From Symbiodinium natans (Eukaryota > Sar > Dinophyceae > Suessiales > Symbiodiniaceae): a stretch of 64,000 bases of DNA. Positions 36,058 through 45,288 of the stretch are shown piece by piece. A model generated the notes under the pieces. It worked only from the letters and a program-made list of their open reading frames with translations. It was not told where the DNA came from and made no database searches. Positions within the stretch are counted from its first letter, which is position 1. Each line of letters begins with the position of its first letter. The position numbers and the translations under genes were made by a program. The stretch spans positions 1,271,055-1,335,054 of the forward strand of contig CAJNDS010000668.1 in assembly GCA_905221605.1 (NCBI GenBank), written 5' to 3'.

Positions 36058-36305
36058 TACTGCAGCAGGCCGAACATTCGTCGTACTCGCAACGTAAACT
36101 ACAACAAGACAGCAGAAGACCCCCTCTCCCCCTTAGACTCCTGCACTCCAAGAGCAGCGTTCCTCCGCCACAACAATTCAAGTTACAGTCTTATTCCGGT
36201 GCAGTCATTCCTCTGGCCATGCTAGGACGAAACCATCCTGCAGTACTCCGCCGGCTTCTGTAAACCTTTCTCGTGTCAACAGCGACAAGGCTATATCCCT
36301 AGTCA
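36058..36305. repeat. Diverged copy of the 3-5.9 kb repeat body
   Basis: GCAGCAGGCCGAACATTCGTCG, CCCCCTCTCCCCCTTAGACT-type blocks and CAACAGCGACAAGG match 3098-3350 in order, without the 51-bp array. It appears to interrupt a family E element (left part 36010-36056, right part 36345-36385). Confidence 0.8.
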
Positions 36306-36399
36306 TGCATTCCAGAACCCTTAGAGCCCTTAAACATCCTTAAACCCTATGCCTAATCAAGGGTTGCTGGGCTCTCTGTGTCCGATTGAAGGCTTGTAG

Positions 36400-36640
36400 G
36401 GTTCAGTGGGTTTAAAGGGCTTAGTGGGCTTTTGGGGTGCAAAGGCCTTCGTGGGTTTATAGGGCTTCAAGGCTTCAGGTGCTAGTAGGTTTATGGGATT
36501 TAGTTTTTGTTTTTTTCAGGCTTTGAAGGGGTTTAGTGGGTTGATAGGGTTTAGTGGGTTTATTCGGTCTACTGGCCTTAGTGGGTGTTTTGTGAGTTCA
36601 TAGGCCTTAGAGATTTTGCAGGGTTTGTAGGCTTTGCAGG
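36400..36640 (+). repeat. Degenerate TTTAGTGGG nonamer region
   Basis: GGGTTTAGTGGG and GGGCTTAGTGGGC recur. The same nonamer, reverse complemented, forms the CCCACTAAA repeat at 19605. Confidence 0.65.
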
Positions 36641-36708
36641 CCTTGTTTGGGTCATAGGCTTTAGTGTTAAGTTATTAAGGGCTCAGATGGGGTTCAGAGT
36701 TTCGCTTC

Positions 36709-36785
36709 GAGGTTCGACTGCCCCCAGCAAGCACCGACAATCAAAACTGGCCGACGGCCTTGGGTCTACCACCCCGAAGCCCCAA
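36709..36785 (+). CDS. Exon-like island, frame undecided
   Basis: Three plus frames are open (for example GSTAPSKHRQSKLADGLGST). Acceptor CTTCGAG. Confidence 0.45.
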
Positions 36786-36837
36786 ACCCTAAACCCTAAA
36801 CCCTAGACCCTAAACCCTAAACCCTAAGCCCTAAACC

Positions 36838-36900
36838 CAAGAGTATGAGAATCTCTGAGAAGAGGGCCATGATGTCCCGAAGCAGAAGCTCCTCCACGGC
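36838..36900 (-). CDS. Exon
   Basis: Minus frame ELLLRDIMALFSEILIL, strongly helical. The plus strand reads an SR-like frame, which I judge antisense. Confidence 0.6.
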
Positions 36901-36944
36901 GTTTTAGGATGTCGGGCTGAGGGCAGTGCAGGGCTGAAGTACTT

Positions 36945-37117
36945 GAAGGTTCAAGGCACTTTTTAGGGTTTAGGGTTTAGGGTTTAGGGTTCTTATTACC
37001 CAATTATAACTGTACTCATACCTGTACTTATAACCATATTAGGGGCACTTAAGGGGCTTGTAAGTGGGTGATACGTACAGCCATAATTGGTTAACAAGCA
37101 CCATGAACCTCCCAGTA
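36945..37117. mobile_element. ILE family C with an internal TTTAGGG tract
   Basis: CTTGAAGGTTCAAGGCACTT then four TTTAGGG units (36963-36990), then ATTACCCAATTATAACTGTA and CACCATGAACCTCCCAG. Copies at 22288 and 28108 lack the tract. Confidence 0.85.
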
Positions 37118-37182
37118 GGGCAACCAGGCTCAGGGCTCATTCTGGGTTTGGGCTTCAAGGATGAAACTTCGGGGAAGCCTCG

Positions 37183-37446
37183 GTGAGTCACGAGACCGCC
37201 GATAGGGAAGGGGTCACCACCGCCCCTGTTCTTCTCGCCCCCCCCCCCCCCCCCCCCCCCCCTCCCCGGATTCCAGAAGAAGAAGTGAGCATGCAGCATC
37301 ATCCTACGCCGTACGTCATACATAGGCTGCTTGCAACGGATTGCTGCGCAGATGCAGCTTCAACGCTTGTGATATTTAGTCCGGTTTGCGGTATCCCTGT
37401 TGATTGTTCTAGATTCCCAAAAATCTTTCCCCTCAACATGACATGA
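37183..37446 (+). CDS. ORF across a poly-C tract
   Basis: Runs MSHETADREGVTTAPVLLA, a poly-Pro run from C24 (37239-37262), then MQHHPTPYVIHRLLATDCCA and VCGIPVDCSRFPKIF, TGA. The part after the tract looks genuine; the first part may not be. Confidence 0.45.
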   Translation: MSHETADREGVTTAPVLLAPPPPPPPPPRIPEEEVSMQHHPTPYVIHRLLATDCCADAASTLVIFSPVCGIPVDCSRFPKIFPLNMT

Positions 37447-37597
37447 ACGAATTATCTTGAAATTACCACTTTCCGATTTTCATGATGTTGGGACACGCTG
37501 TGCATCGTCCTTGTTGACTTTCAATCGAATGAGAAAATCCCTCGACTTCTAAACAAAGATTTTTGCAAACCTTGATTAAGCTGCAGCCTACGGCATC

Positions 37598-37825
37598 ATG
37601 GCCGTGCCAGTCATTCCAACTGCTCGTAGCCAGAGGTGCGGATCCCTCTCGTGGCAGGAAGTGGCCTGGAGGTGCGAGCGCACCCATGCGTCAAAGCCGC
37701 TTTTGTTCCACGCGCCGAAGTCCGCGCGTGTTTTCTTCCGGCAAGTGTACGTCGATCTCCTCGAGCGGAATGTGGGGCTCTCACAGGGAGCGACATACCG
37801 GAAGTCGACGCGGCTCCATGAGTGA
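37598..37825 (+). CDS. 75-codon ORF in a repeat-free stretch
   Basis: Starts MAVPVIPTARSQRCGSLSWQ and ends ARVFFRQVYVDLLERNVGLS, then RKSTRLHE and TGA. The region 37440-37970 lacks telomere repeats. Other frames are also open. Function unknown. Confidence 0.5.
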   Translation: MAVPVIPTARSQRCGSLSWQEVAWRCERTHASKPLLFHAPKSARVFFRQVYVDLLERNVGLSQGATYRKSTRLHE

Positions 37826-38237
37826 GCAACCTCATAATATTTCTATCATGCGCGCGTGCGTTCCGTGCCATATCATCTCAATACTAGTGCGTTATCTTCA
37901 TAGGGGAACTGGATGTGAAGGGACAAGACGCAGCGGCAAGATTCCAAGGGTGTGAGCGGTTAGACCAAGATATGGGACCTAGGGTCGCAAGGTGTGACAG
38001 GGAGAGAGCGGCTGACCCCTAATCCCTAAAACCTCAAAACCTGAACCCCAAAATCCTTAGACCCCAAACCTCAAACCCTTAGACCCCTAAACTTAGACCC
38101 TAAACCGTTAAACCCTTAGACCCTAAACCCCAAACCCCGCCTTAGACCCTAAACCCCCTCGTCTCCCCCCACTCTCCCCCCACCCCCCCCCCAAACCCTA
38201 AGCCCTAAACCCTAAACCCTAAACCATAAACCCCCAG

Positions 38238-38281
38238 AAGCCTCGAGATCGCCAGGCCTCAAGCGGCCTAGAAGAGCGCCG
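38238..38281 (+). CDS. Exon
   Basis: Plus frame KPRDRQASSGLEER between CCCCAG and CCG|GTTTAGGG. Confidence 0.6.
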
Positions 38282-38395
38282 GTTTAGGGTTTCAAAGGGT
38301 TTAGGGTTTAGGGTTTAGGGTTTAGGGTTTAGGGTTTAGGGTTTAGGGTTTAGGGTTTAGGGTTTAGGTGTTAGGTGTTAGGTGTTAGGGTTTAG
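38282..38395 (+). repeat. TTTAGGG array
   Basis: Starts in the donor of the preceding exon; three TGTTAGG variants at the end. Confidence 0.9.
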
Positions 38396-38409
38396 TTTAT
38401 GGGTTCTGA

Positions 38410-38525
38410 ATATGGTTTCTTACCTCCTTGAAAGGGTTCTGATGTAAGGGCCCTTAAGTTGTACAGGGTATATAAGGGGGATGTAGGGGGTACCCATACT
38501 AAGGGACCAGGAAACTACCGGAAGA
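38410..38525. mobile_element. ILE family K
   Basis: CTTGAAAGGGTTCTGATGTA, AAGGGCCCTTAAG and TATATAAGGGGG. Confidence 0.65.
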
Positions 38526-38559
38526 GGGTTGCAGGTTTAGGTCTTCCCAGGTTGGTCCT

Positions 38560-38645
38560 TAAAACCCTCTGAAAAATGCTCCTAAACAGGATCTTCTTTA
38601 ACCCAATGAGGAGAAATATATAAATATCCCGAGGCCCTTCCTAGC
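38560..38645 (-). mobile_element. ILE family I
   Basis: Minus: GCCTCGGGATATTTATATA to GAGCATTTTTCAG, then exon-like VLRTNLGRPK. Confidence 0.65.
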
Positions 38646-38699
38646 AGATTTGGGCAGTTATCTTAGCTCTTTAGGTTTTGGGGTTTAAGGTGTGGCTTA

Positions 38700-38870
38700 G
38701 GCTGCACGAAATTAAGGCTCCAAGAACATTAGCAAGAGGAACTTTTGTTTTGCTTTTCGGGCTTCGTCTGTCCGAGAGTGCGCGGTTGTCGCTGTCTGTG
38801 CTTTTGGGTGTCGTGTCTTGGGTCTGCGCCTTTTGAGGGCAACGGGAGTGGGGAGCAAATACATACATAT
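38700..38870 (-). CDS. Exon-like ORF, frame undecided
   Basis: Two minus frames are open (KAQTQDTTPKSTDSDNRALS and RRRPKTRHPKAQTATTAHSR). Basic composition. Confidence 0.4.
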
Positions 38871-39174
38871 GCCCCTGAGGGTGTGGGGCTTACGCTTTAG
38901 GGTTAAAGGCACGTCCTACTTTTGAACTTAAGTGGAAAACTGCGCGTCGTAAGGACACGTTTCGGAAATCTAGGGCTTCGGATGTGGGGAGAAGGTTCCA
39001 AGGCTTCGGGTTTAAGGGGGCCCCAGTTTAGGGTCTAGGCTTGAGGGTTTCAGGGCTTCGGGTTCGGGCAATGGGGCTTCCGAGTTTGATTCAGGCGCTG
39101 TGGGGGTGCGTGGGGTGTTGCTTCGGCATGCAAAACGCAGGGCTTTAAACCTTGAAGGTCTCGGCATCAGGGTC

Positions 39175-39545
39175 CCTAAATCCTAAACCCCAAACCCCAA
39201 AACCCCAAAACCCCAAAACCCCAAAACCCCAAAACCCCAAAACCCCAAAACCCCAAAAACCCCAAAACCCCAAAACCCCAAAACCCCAAAACCCCAAAAC
39301 CCCAAAACCCCAAAACCCCAAAACCCCAAAACAACCCCAAAACCCCCAAACCGCAAACCCTAAAGCCTAAAGCCTACAGCCTAAAGCCTAAAGCCTAAAG
39401 CCTAAAGCCTAAAGCCTAAAGCCTAAAGCCTAAAGCCTAAAGCCTAAAGCCTACACCCTAAACCCTAAACCCTAAACCCTAAACCCTAAACCCTAAACCC
39501 TAAACCCTAAACCTAAACCCTAAACCCTAAACCCTAAACCCTAAA
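39175..39545 (+). repeat. Mosaic array: CCCCAAAA, then AAAGCCT, then CCCTAAA
   Basis: Three homogeneous blocks in order: about 18 CCCCAAAA octamers (39186-39340), about 13 AAAGCCT heptamers (39360-39453), about 13 CCCTAAA (39454-39545). CCCCAAAA equals the hypotrich ciliate telomere unit. Confidence 0.97.
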
Positions 39546-39566
39546 CCCCCCTACCCTTCCCCCCAC

Positions 39567-39644
39567 CTCCGTTGAGGTTCACCATGTAGTCCTTCTTGGC
39601 CGGCAGCGGGTAGAGGACGCTGGCGGCAGCTTCGAAGGCAGAAC
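39567..39644 (-). CDS. Exon
   Basis: Minus frame SAFEAAASVLYPLPAKKDYM then VNLNG, nearly all C or G at third positions. Acceptor GGCCAG, donor GGAG|GTGGGG. Confidence 0.92.
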
Positions 39645-39710
39645 CTGGCCCGGGTTTAGGGTTTAGGGTCTAGGGTCTAGGGTTTAGGGTTTAGGGCTTG
39701 GGTTTAGGAT

Positions 39711-39821
39711 TCCCAGGGACTCCAATACCCCTCAACTAAGGAACATTCCTAAAAATGTAAGCGGGCTCCTTATATGGTTTAAGGAATGTTCCTTAACTCA
39801 AGGGGCCTTGAAGTCTCTGGG
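39711..39821. mobile_element. ILE family E, copy 1 of a cluster
   Basis: CCCAGGGACTCCAATACCCC and GGCCTTGAAGTCTCTGGG inverted ends. Confidence 0.92.
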
Positions 39822-39872
39822 TTTAGGGTTGATCCTACATCCCTCTAGACTCCGTGAGAGCCCAGGCCTCAC

Positions 39873-39983
39873 CCAGAGACTCCAAATACCCTTAATTAAG
39901 GAATATTCCTTGCACAATATAAGGAACCTTGCTATATTTTGAGGGATATATAAACCTCAACTAGGGCATTGGAGTCTCTGGGC
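39873..39983. mobile_element. ILE family E, copy 2
   Basis: CCCAGAGACTCCAAATACCC and GGCATTGGAGTCTCTGGG. Confidence 0.92.
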
Positions 39984-39984
39984 A

Positions 39985-40115
39985 CCCAGAACTCCAATGC
40001 ACTTTCCTTGAGGAACATTCCTTAAAACCTAAACCATCTCAGGAACCTAAACCATCTCAGGAACCTCGTATATTGTAAGGAATATTCCTTGATTAAGAGG
40101 TATTGGAATTTCTGG
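39985..40115. mobile_element. ILE family E, copy 3
   Basis: CCCAGAACTCCAATGCACTT and AGGTATTGGAATTTCTGG, with a 17-bp internal duplication (AACCTAAACCATCTCAGG). Confidence 0.9.
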
Positions 40116-40127
40116 CCTCTTGTATCG

Positions 40128-40322
40128 CCGTCGGGTCAATATATGGCTCAGTGCTACTCCGTACTTGAGGCTTCTGGGATATTCTGTGAGACCCCCAACT
40201 CCCACACTAAAGCTTCCCGAAGCTACAAGTACGAAGCAAGCACGCGAGGGAGCCTGCCCAGTTGCTCACAGTGCCCAGCAACAGGTGATCGCAGGTGCGG
40301 TAGCACCCATTCCTTGCTGGCT
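40128..40322. CDS. Exon-like region, strand undecided
   Basis: Plus QYMAQCYSVLEASGIFCETP then SYKYEASTRGSLPSCSQCPA; minus CYRTCDHLLLGTVSNWAGSL. Both are plausible. Confidence 0.4.
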
Positions 40323-40491
40323 TAGGGATTCCGTAGGGTTTCGGAAACCCCGGGTTGATAATACCATCCCCTACTACTAAAACCCTCTGAAAGAGAAGAA
40401 AAAGAGACAACCCGGATAGTAAGCACAGGGGAGTCGAATTCAGCGATTGCACCCGAAGCAGGTCCAGCGTTGGGCTGGGAATCAAGCAGTT

Positions 40492-40596
40492 GGGTAGTTC
40501 TCTGAATTAGCATCCTTTTTTGAAGTACTATGATAAAAGTGCCGTATTTACATGGGGGGACCCCAAGAAAGGCACCGCAGTTTAACGAACTACCCA
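40492..40596. mobile_element. ILE family B
   Basis: TGGGTAGTTCTCTGAATTAG and TTTAACGAACTACCCA inverted ends. Confidence 0.8.
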
Positions 40597-40609
40597 GCTA
40601 TGAAGACCA

Positions 40610-40728
40610 AGGGGTGTACGACACCTAGGAACGAAAAGGGTGCCCTTGCGGTTAAAAGGGGCTCAGAAGGGAACCCAAGCCCTAAAAAAATGGACTCAGG
40701 GCCTACTCTGGGGGTCCTAGCTAGGATA
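40610..40728. mobile_element. ILE family A', diverged
   Basis: GGGTGCCCTTG, AGAAGGGAACCCAAGCCC and CTACTCTGGGGGTCCTAG follow the A' order. Confidence 0.55.
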
Positions 40729-40800
40729 CTCAGGAGGAGGGATTAGAACCACCAGGCCTGCGCTGCATCCTGAGATCCAACATTCATGGCAGCAAGATAA

Positions 40801-40888
40801 GCCCTGTGAGAGCCCTGTGAGAGCCCTGTGAGCCCTGTGAGAGCCCTGTGAGAGCCCTGAGAGCCCTGTGAGAGAGCCCTGTGAGAGC
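40801..40888 (+). repeat. GTGAGAGCCCT undecamer repeat
   Basis: Eight to nine units of AGCCCTGTGAG(AG) adjoining a CCCTAAA array. Confidence 0.9.
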
Positions 40889-40995
40889 CCTGAGAGCCCT
40901 AAACCCCAAACCCAAACCCTTAGCCCTAAATCCTAAATCCTAAACCCTAAACCCTAAACCCTAAACCCTAAACCCTAAACCCTAAACCCTATCAA

Positions 40996-41101
40996 GGCCC
41001 CGGCGCCCAACGCGCTAAAGTGCCAGAAATCCACCCCCTCTTGAGGCCGAGGCACGCGGAGAGTGCCGCGAACTCGTCTCCCGGAGAAAGTTGAGGGACG
41101 C
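40996..41101 (-). CDS. Exon
   Basis: Minus frame VPQLSPGDEFAALSACLGLK then RGWISGTLARWAPG. Acceptor CCCAGCAG, GA donor. Strong coding character. Confidence 0.88.
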
Positions 41102-41109
41102 CTGCTGGG

Positions 41110-41230
41110 AGGTTTAGGGTTTAGGGTTTAGGGTTTAGGGTTTAGGGTTTAGGGTTTAGGGTTTAGGGTTTAGGGTTTAGGGTTTAGGGTTTAGGGTTTA
41201 GGGTTTCGGGTTTCGGGTTTAGCGCTTAGG
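41110..41230 (+). repeat. TTTAGGG array
   Basis: About 14 units; ends with TTTCGGG variants. Confidence 0.95.
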
Positions 41231-41452
41231 GTTTGGGGTAGCTAGAGGTAGGGTCGTAAGTATAGGCACCATTCTTAGAACCCCCCCCCCCCCCCCGCTC
41301 CCCCCCCCCCCGCTCCCCGGGACCTTCCAGCAAGAACGTCCCCGGCCCCGCCGAAGAAGGAAGTTCAAGAACAGCGCTTTGTGTCTTGGGTGCTTCCTAG
41401 AACCGGTTTAGGGTTTAGGGTTCAGGGTTCAGGGTTCGGGGTTTAGGGTTTA

Positions 41453-41530
41453 GGGATACCCCCTACCACTTATGTCCCTTGTATAAGGGCCCTCATTGTG
41501 GGACACCCCTCACTTGGTTCAAAGCACAAC
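41453..41530. mobile_element. ILE family K, partial
   Basis: TATAAGGGCCCTCATTG and flanks resemble family K. An exon-like frame (minus, ESGDWSACSSRSSTTPP) lies at 41575-41640. Confidence 0.45.
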
Positions 41531-41799
41531 AAGGAGATCGGCTGTTAAAACCCAACAGGGGGTAAGTTAACGGAGTCTAGTTTGGGTGGGGTGGTTGACG
41601 AGCGAGACGAGCACGCAGACCAGTCCCCAGACTCTAAGCCCTGAACCTTGAGTCCTAACCCTAAGCCCTGAACCCTTAATTCTAGAAGCCTAAACCCTCA
41701 ACCCTATACCCTATACCCTATACCCTAAAAACCCAAAACCCTAACCCCAAACCCCAAACCCTAAACCCTAAACCCAAAACCCCACACCCTACCCTAAGT

Positions 41800-41857
41800 C
41801 GCGACATCTGAAGAGCAGTCCCTCGCAGCCTGGGATTGCCACCACCGCGCCCATGCC
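41800..41857 (-). CDS. Exon, possible second FkbM-like gene
   Basis: Minus frame VGMGAVVAIPGCEGLLFRCR after TCCTCTTTTCAG, an excellent acceptor. 'GCEGLLFR' aligns loosely with 'GCEGMAEFRV' of the gene at 32.3 kb. Family link is weak. Confidence 0.8.
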
Positions 41858-41979
41858 GACCTGAAAAGAGGACGCGGAAGCCAGCGCTTGAGGGGCCAAG
41901 GATTTAGGGTTTAGGGTTTAGGGTTTGGGGTTTGGGGTTTGGGGTTTAGGGTTTAGGGTTTAGGGTCTGGGTTTAGAGA

Positions 41980-42036
41980 TGTAGACAAGCATGCAACACC
42001 ACATTCTCGAAGTGACGATACCCAACTCCTCCGCTG
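41980..42036 (-). CDS. Exon-like island
   Basis: Minus frame GYRHFENVVLHACLHL. It could lie upstream of 41800-41857 in the same gene. Confidence 0.55.
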
Positions 42037-42064
42037 GGTGGCTATAGAACACAAGCAAAACGTT

Positions 42065-42215
42065 TGGGGTTTAGGGTTTAGGGTGTAGGGTTTAGGGTTT
42101 AGGGTTTAGGGTTTAGGGTTTAGGGTTTAGGGTTTAGGGTTTAGGGTTTAGGGTTTAGGGTTTAGGGTTTAGGGTTTAGGGTTTAGGGTTTAGGGTTTAG
42201 GGTTTAGGGTTTAGG
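42065..42215 (+). repeat. TTTAGGG array
   Basis: About 21 near-perfect units. Confidence 0.97.
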
Positions 42216-42217
42216 GC

Positions 42218-42345
42218 GAAAGCAGGACAAGCCAGAAAGATGACTCAGATTTCATGGCAGAAGACGTTGTATGAGCAGATATCCGAATCAAAGTCCGGCC
42301 CTTTGTTGGGGCTCCTACCGTATATGCGGAGCCTTCTAGTATATT
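42218..42345 (+). CDS. ORF starting inside the array edge
   Basis: Plus frame AGQARKMTQISWQKTLYEQI then SESKSGPLLGLLPYMRSLLV, TAG. The minus strand is also open. Confidence 0.5.
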
Positions 42346-42529
42346 AGGTAGTCGAGAAAGACCATACTTGTGAGAACTCGCTATACTGGGCATACCACTG
42401 CTGCTGCTCCACAGCTACTCATCCCACCCGGCGTTTCTCGAGCAAAACTCTGGAGGGTTGGGCTTTTCTTACCCTAAACCCTAAACCCTAAACCCTAAAC
42501 CCTAAACCCTAAACCCTAAACAAGGGAAG

Positions 42530-42590
42530 CTCAGAGCATGGAAAAGGGTGTCGACGAACCCTGCTCCAAACGTTGCGAACCTACTCGGGT
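42530..42590 (+). CDS. Exon
   Basis: Plus frame AQSMEKGVDEPCSKRCEPTR, a CxxxC pair. Donor CG|GGTTTAAGG region. Confidence 0.55.
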
Positions 42591-42663
42591 TTAAGGTTTA
42601 GGGTTGGGGTTTGGGGTTTAGGGTTTAGGGTTTAGGGTTTCGGGTTTAGGAATTAGGGTTCCA

Positions 42664-42742
42664 CCTGAAGCTAAACTTGAACTCCCAATTTAGACTCTTG
42701 CTAGCCCCAATGCGCCTCGTTGCCTCCATCGCCGATACCAAG
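42664..42742 (-). CDS. Exon
   Basis: Minus frame LVSAMEATRRIGASKSLNWE then FKFSFR. Donor TTCAG|GTGGAACC. A start at the internal Met is possible. Confidence 0.7.
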
Positions 42743-42904
42743 CCTCATATCACATAAGGCTCTCTATTGTAGTCTCTTCCTCAAAAGCCGACCCTAAACC
42801 CTAAAGCCTAAACTCTCAGAGAACCAAAAAAAAGAAACACAATATCCAGACCAATTCCCAAGGACGACCCCGTTCAGGGTTTACGAAAAATGTCGGGCCT
42901 CTGA

Positions 42905-43075
42905 AAAATCTTCCTAAATAGGGTTGAGTGGTTAGGGTTTAGAGTTTCGGGGTGAGGGTTGGAGGGTCAAGTGTTTCTGGTTTAGGGTAGAGGATTTAGG
43001 GTTGGGGGTGCAAGGTCGAGGGTTTGGGGTTCAATAAGAGAATATACTAAACATCCCAAGACCCTACCCGGGTAA
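42905..43075 (-). mobile_element. ILE family I expanded by TTTAGGG-like units
   Basis: The right end AGATTTTTCAG (minus) and the body GAATATACTAAACATCCC are present. The middle (42930-43035) is degenerate TTAGGG-like sequence. Confidence 0.65.
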
Positions 43076-43181
43076 GCAGGGTTATAGGTACCCTAGGTAC
43101 CCTACATAGGGTACTCAGTACGTATCGCTACAGAAATTATACGTAACCCTAAACCCTAAACCCTAAACCCTAAACCCTTAC

Positions 43182-43222
43182 TGCACACAGGCTAGAATTC
43201 CATGTTGCAGCTCCGCGTTTTT
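43182..43222 (-). CDS. Short exon
   Basis: Minus frame NAELQHGILACV, donor GTGCA|GTAAGG. Confidence 0.6.
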
Positions 43223-43523
43223 TGGGGGGTAAGGCCACCCCTCAGATTTGGAACCCTAAGCCCCAAAACATTAAACCAAAACTTTTAAACCTAAATCTTC
43301 GCAAAATCCCCCAAAAACTCTCTCTAAAACTCCCAAAAAAACTCTCTAAACCTCCCTAAAAATTCACCCAAAAACTCCTTTAAAGCTCCTAAACTCCCTA
43401 AAAACCCTAAAACCTCCCTGAAACCCTAAAACTCCCTGAAGCCCAAACCATTTGTGTTTGGGAACTCGCCATCCAAAGTGGGGTCGCAGGTTCTAGGGTT
43501 AAAATAGGGTACTTCCGCAGTGG

Positions 43524-43778
43524 CTACACCTCTGTAGTGGCGTGCTGGGGCCGGGCACCGTAACAAGTTCCGGCGGTGTTGCATGAGCAGCCGGGCGTTC
43601 CCATTTTGTCGGAGTACTCGGCCCACCTGAAGCATACTTCTCTTACCGGCTCGACTGCAACTGAACGGCCGGCCTCGGCGCGCTGCGCGATGCGCTTTCG
43701 GGTGTGGCCAGAGCCTTCCTGCTGCGCCATCATCATCAGGCACGTGCAGCTACCCACCAGGGCGCAACAACGCCACAT
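43524..43778 (-). CDS. 84-codon Cys-rich ORF
   Basis: Minus frame MWRCCALVGSCTCLMMMAQQ, then KRIAQRAEAGRSVAVEPVRE and MGTPGCSCNTAGTCYGARPQ, ending TTEV with TAG or a GT donor (GAG|GTGTAG). It could be a whole small gene or a first exon. Other frames are open. Confidence 0.6.
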   Translation of the reverse strand: MWRCCALVGSCTCLMMMAQQEGSGHTRKRIAQRAEAGRSVAVEPVREVCFRWAEYSDKMGTPGCSCNTAGTCYGARPQHATTEV

Positions 43779-43883
43779 GACGGACGCGCGAAGCTGCCAG
43801 AGATGCAGGGTCTGTGCCCTTTTGCTTGCGACGAAACTTTAGGGTCCTTCTTATGAAGCAGGGGCCGGTAGGGTCCCAAAGCT

Positions 43884-43985
43884 TACCCACAGGCTCCTGC
43901 GTTGTACCCTTTTGGGGTAGAAAATTATGCTCGGATCCTCTAGAAGTAACCCGGAAAGGAACTACATTGGAGCCTTCACGTAAGC
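43884..43985. mobile_element. ILE family J
   Basis: CTTACCCACAGGCTCCTGCG and GGAGCCTTCACGTAAG inverted ends. A second copy is at 48793. Confidence 0.85.
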
Positions 43986-43998
43986 CCTAAACCCTGAA

Positions 43999-44118
43999 GG
44001 CCTACGGGGCTTGGTTCTCGCTGGGGCTGCTGCGTGACGGCCGTCGGGCTGACTTTGGCCTCGCGGCAGAGGCTCTCTCGCATTTGCGGAGTGTACCTGC
44101 GGCCGTGGCTCACCTTTC
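43999..44118 (+). CDS. Exon, 40 codons
   Basis: Plus frame YGAWFSLGLLRDGRRADFGL then AAEALSHLRSVPAAVAHLS, very GC3-rich. Acceptor CCCTGAAG. Confidence 0.88.
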
Positions 44119-44331
44119 TAAAAAAAAAACCTAAACCCTAAACCCTAAGCCCTTGGGAAGCCTAAAGCCATCCCTAAGCCATCTCTAAATCCTGGCAGCC
44201 ACACAGAAGACATAGCCTGAAAGCCCCCCCCCCCCGCCAAGACAGCCGCCCAATCCCCAAACTGCTGTGAAGAAGGGCTCAGAGTTTAAGGTTGTATAAG
44301 GGCAAAAAGCACTAAACTCCTAAGGAACCAG

Positions 44332-44394
44332 CAAGTGGCTTGGCTCCCTCAGCCCCTACCAGAAGCAAAGCTTTCTGAGCACTCTGAAGCACCC
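44332..44394 (+). CDS. Exon
   Basis: Plus frame KWLGSLSPYQKQSFLSTLKH. Acceptor GGAACCAG, GA donor (CC|GAAACC). Confidence 0.85.
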
Positions 44395-44427
44395 GAAACC
44401 TAAACCCTCAACCCTCAACCCTCGACC

Positions 44428-44473
<46 letters not shown>

Positions 44474-44523
44474 ACCCTGAACCCTGAACCCCAAACCCTA
44501 AACAAACCCTTTGGCTCCCTGTG

Positions 44524-44593
44524 CAGGCCTCCAACCCCCCAGCGAAGAGAAACCCCTAAGCCCCGAAAGAGGCCTTTTCAATAAAGGCCTCTA
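44524..44593 (+). CDS. Exon
   Basis: Plus frame LQPPSEEKPLSPERGLFNKG. Acceptor TTGGCTCCCTGTGCAG. Confidence 0.65.
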
Positions 44594-44596
44594 AAC

Positions 44597-44720
44597 CTAG
44601 GGTTTAGGGTTTAGGGTTTAGGGTTTAGGGTTTAGGGTTTAGGGTTTAGGGTTTAGGGTTTAGGGTTTAGGGTTTAGGGTTTAGGGTTTAGGGTTTAGGG
44701 TTTAGGGTTTAGGGTTTAGG
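44597..44720 (+). repeat. TTTAGGG array
   Basis: About 17 perfect units. Confidence 0.97.
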
Positions 44721-44741
44721 CCTTGGCCTTGAACCCTAAAC

Positions 44742-44844
44742 TCCAAAGCCATGCAGGAAGGGGGCTTCTGCTCCTCAGCATACCCCCGCACGCGACGTCG
44801 CATCTCCTGTCGGGTGCACGCCATGAAAGCATGGTTCAAGAGCT
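44742..44844 (-). CDS. Exon
   Basis: Minus frame LLNHAFMACTRQEMRRRVRG then YAEEQKPPSCMALE. Acceptor CCCAG, donor GGA|GTTTAGGG. A 12-bp copy of its first bases (AGCTCTTGAACC) lies beyond the adjacent telomere array. Confidence 0.9.
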
Positions 44845-45217
44845 GGGTTTAGGGGTTTAGGTTTTAGGGTTTAGGGTTCAAGAGCTAATAAGGGAGGCCC
44901 AGGGCGTTCTTGAGACCAGTTGTTTTCTTTGTTTTTTCTTTGTTTTGTTTGCGCGGGATTAGAAGTATAGTTGTATAGGGGCCCTCTAAGGGAATACTAT
45001 TCATAATAATTATGCGCCTCAAACCGAGACCCGAAACCCCAAAACCATGCCCAAGGCTTGCGAAACCTCTTCCCTAAGCCTTTCCTGACTAAACCCTAAA
45101 AAACATTAAACCCTCAACCCTCAACCCTCAACCCTCAACCCTAAACCCTAAACTTTCCACTAAACCCTAACCCTAAACTAAACCCTAAACCTCAAACCCC
45201 TACACCCTGTTGCTGTG

Positions 45218-45288
45218 CTAAGCCTCGTCACCAGGCCCCTCCCAATCGAGGAAAGGGAAGAGAAAGTCAATGGGCTCCGTCTCCGCAC
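45218..45288 (-). CDS. Terminal exon with stop
   Basis: Minus frame AETEPIDFLFPFLDWEGPGD then EA and TAG. The acceptor TGCTTTCTCCGCAG is excellent. The acidic end suggests a true C-terminus. Confidence 0.92.

Noticed and set aside
39152-39370. Proline/lysine-rich ORF (PKTPKPQN repeats) as a gene
   Set aside because: It is a translation of the CCCCAAAA array. The same applies to ORFs at 15381-15578, 26718-26918, 49230-49418 and 56255-56578 in their repeat parts.
40728-40830. tRNA on the minus strand (GGTGGTTCTAATCCC as T-arm)
   Set aside because: The T-stem does not pair and no acceptor stem can be formed.
40801-40990. CRISPR-like regular repeat
   Set aside because: No unique spacers between units, and the setting is eukaryotic; a simple undecamer repeat.
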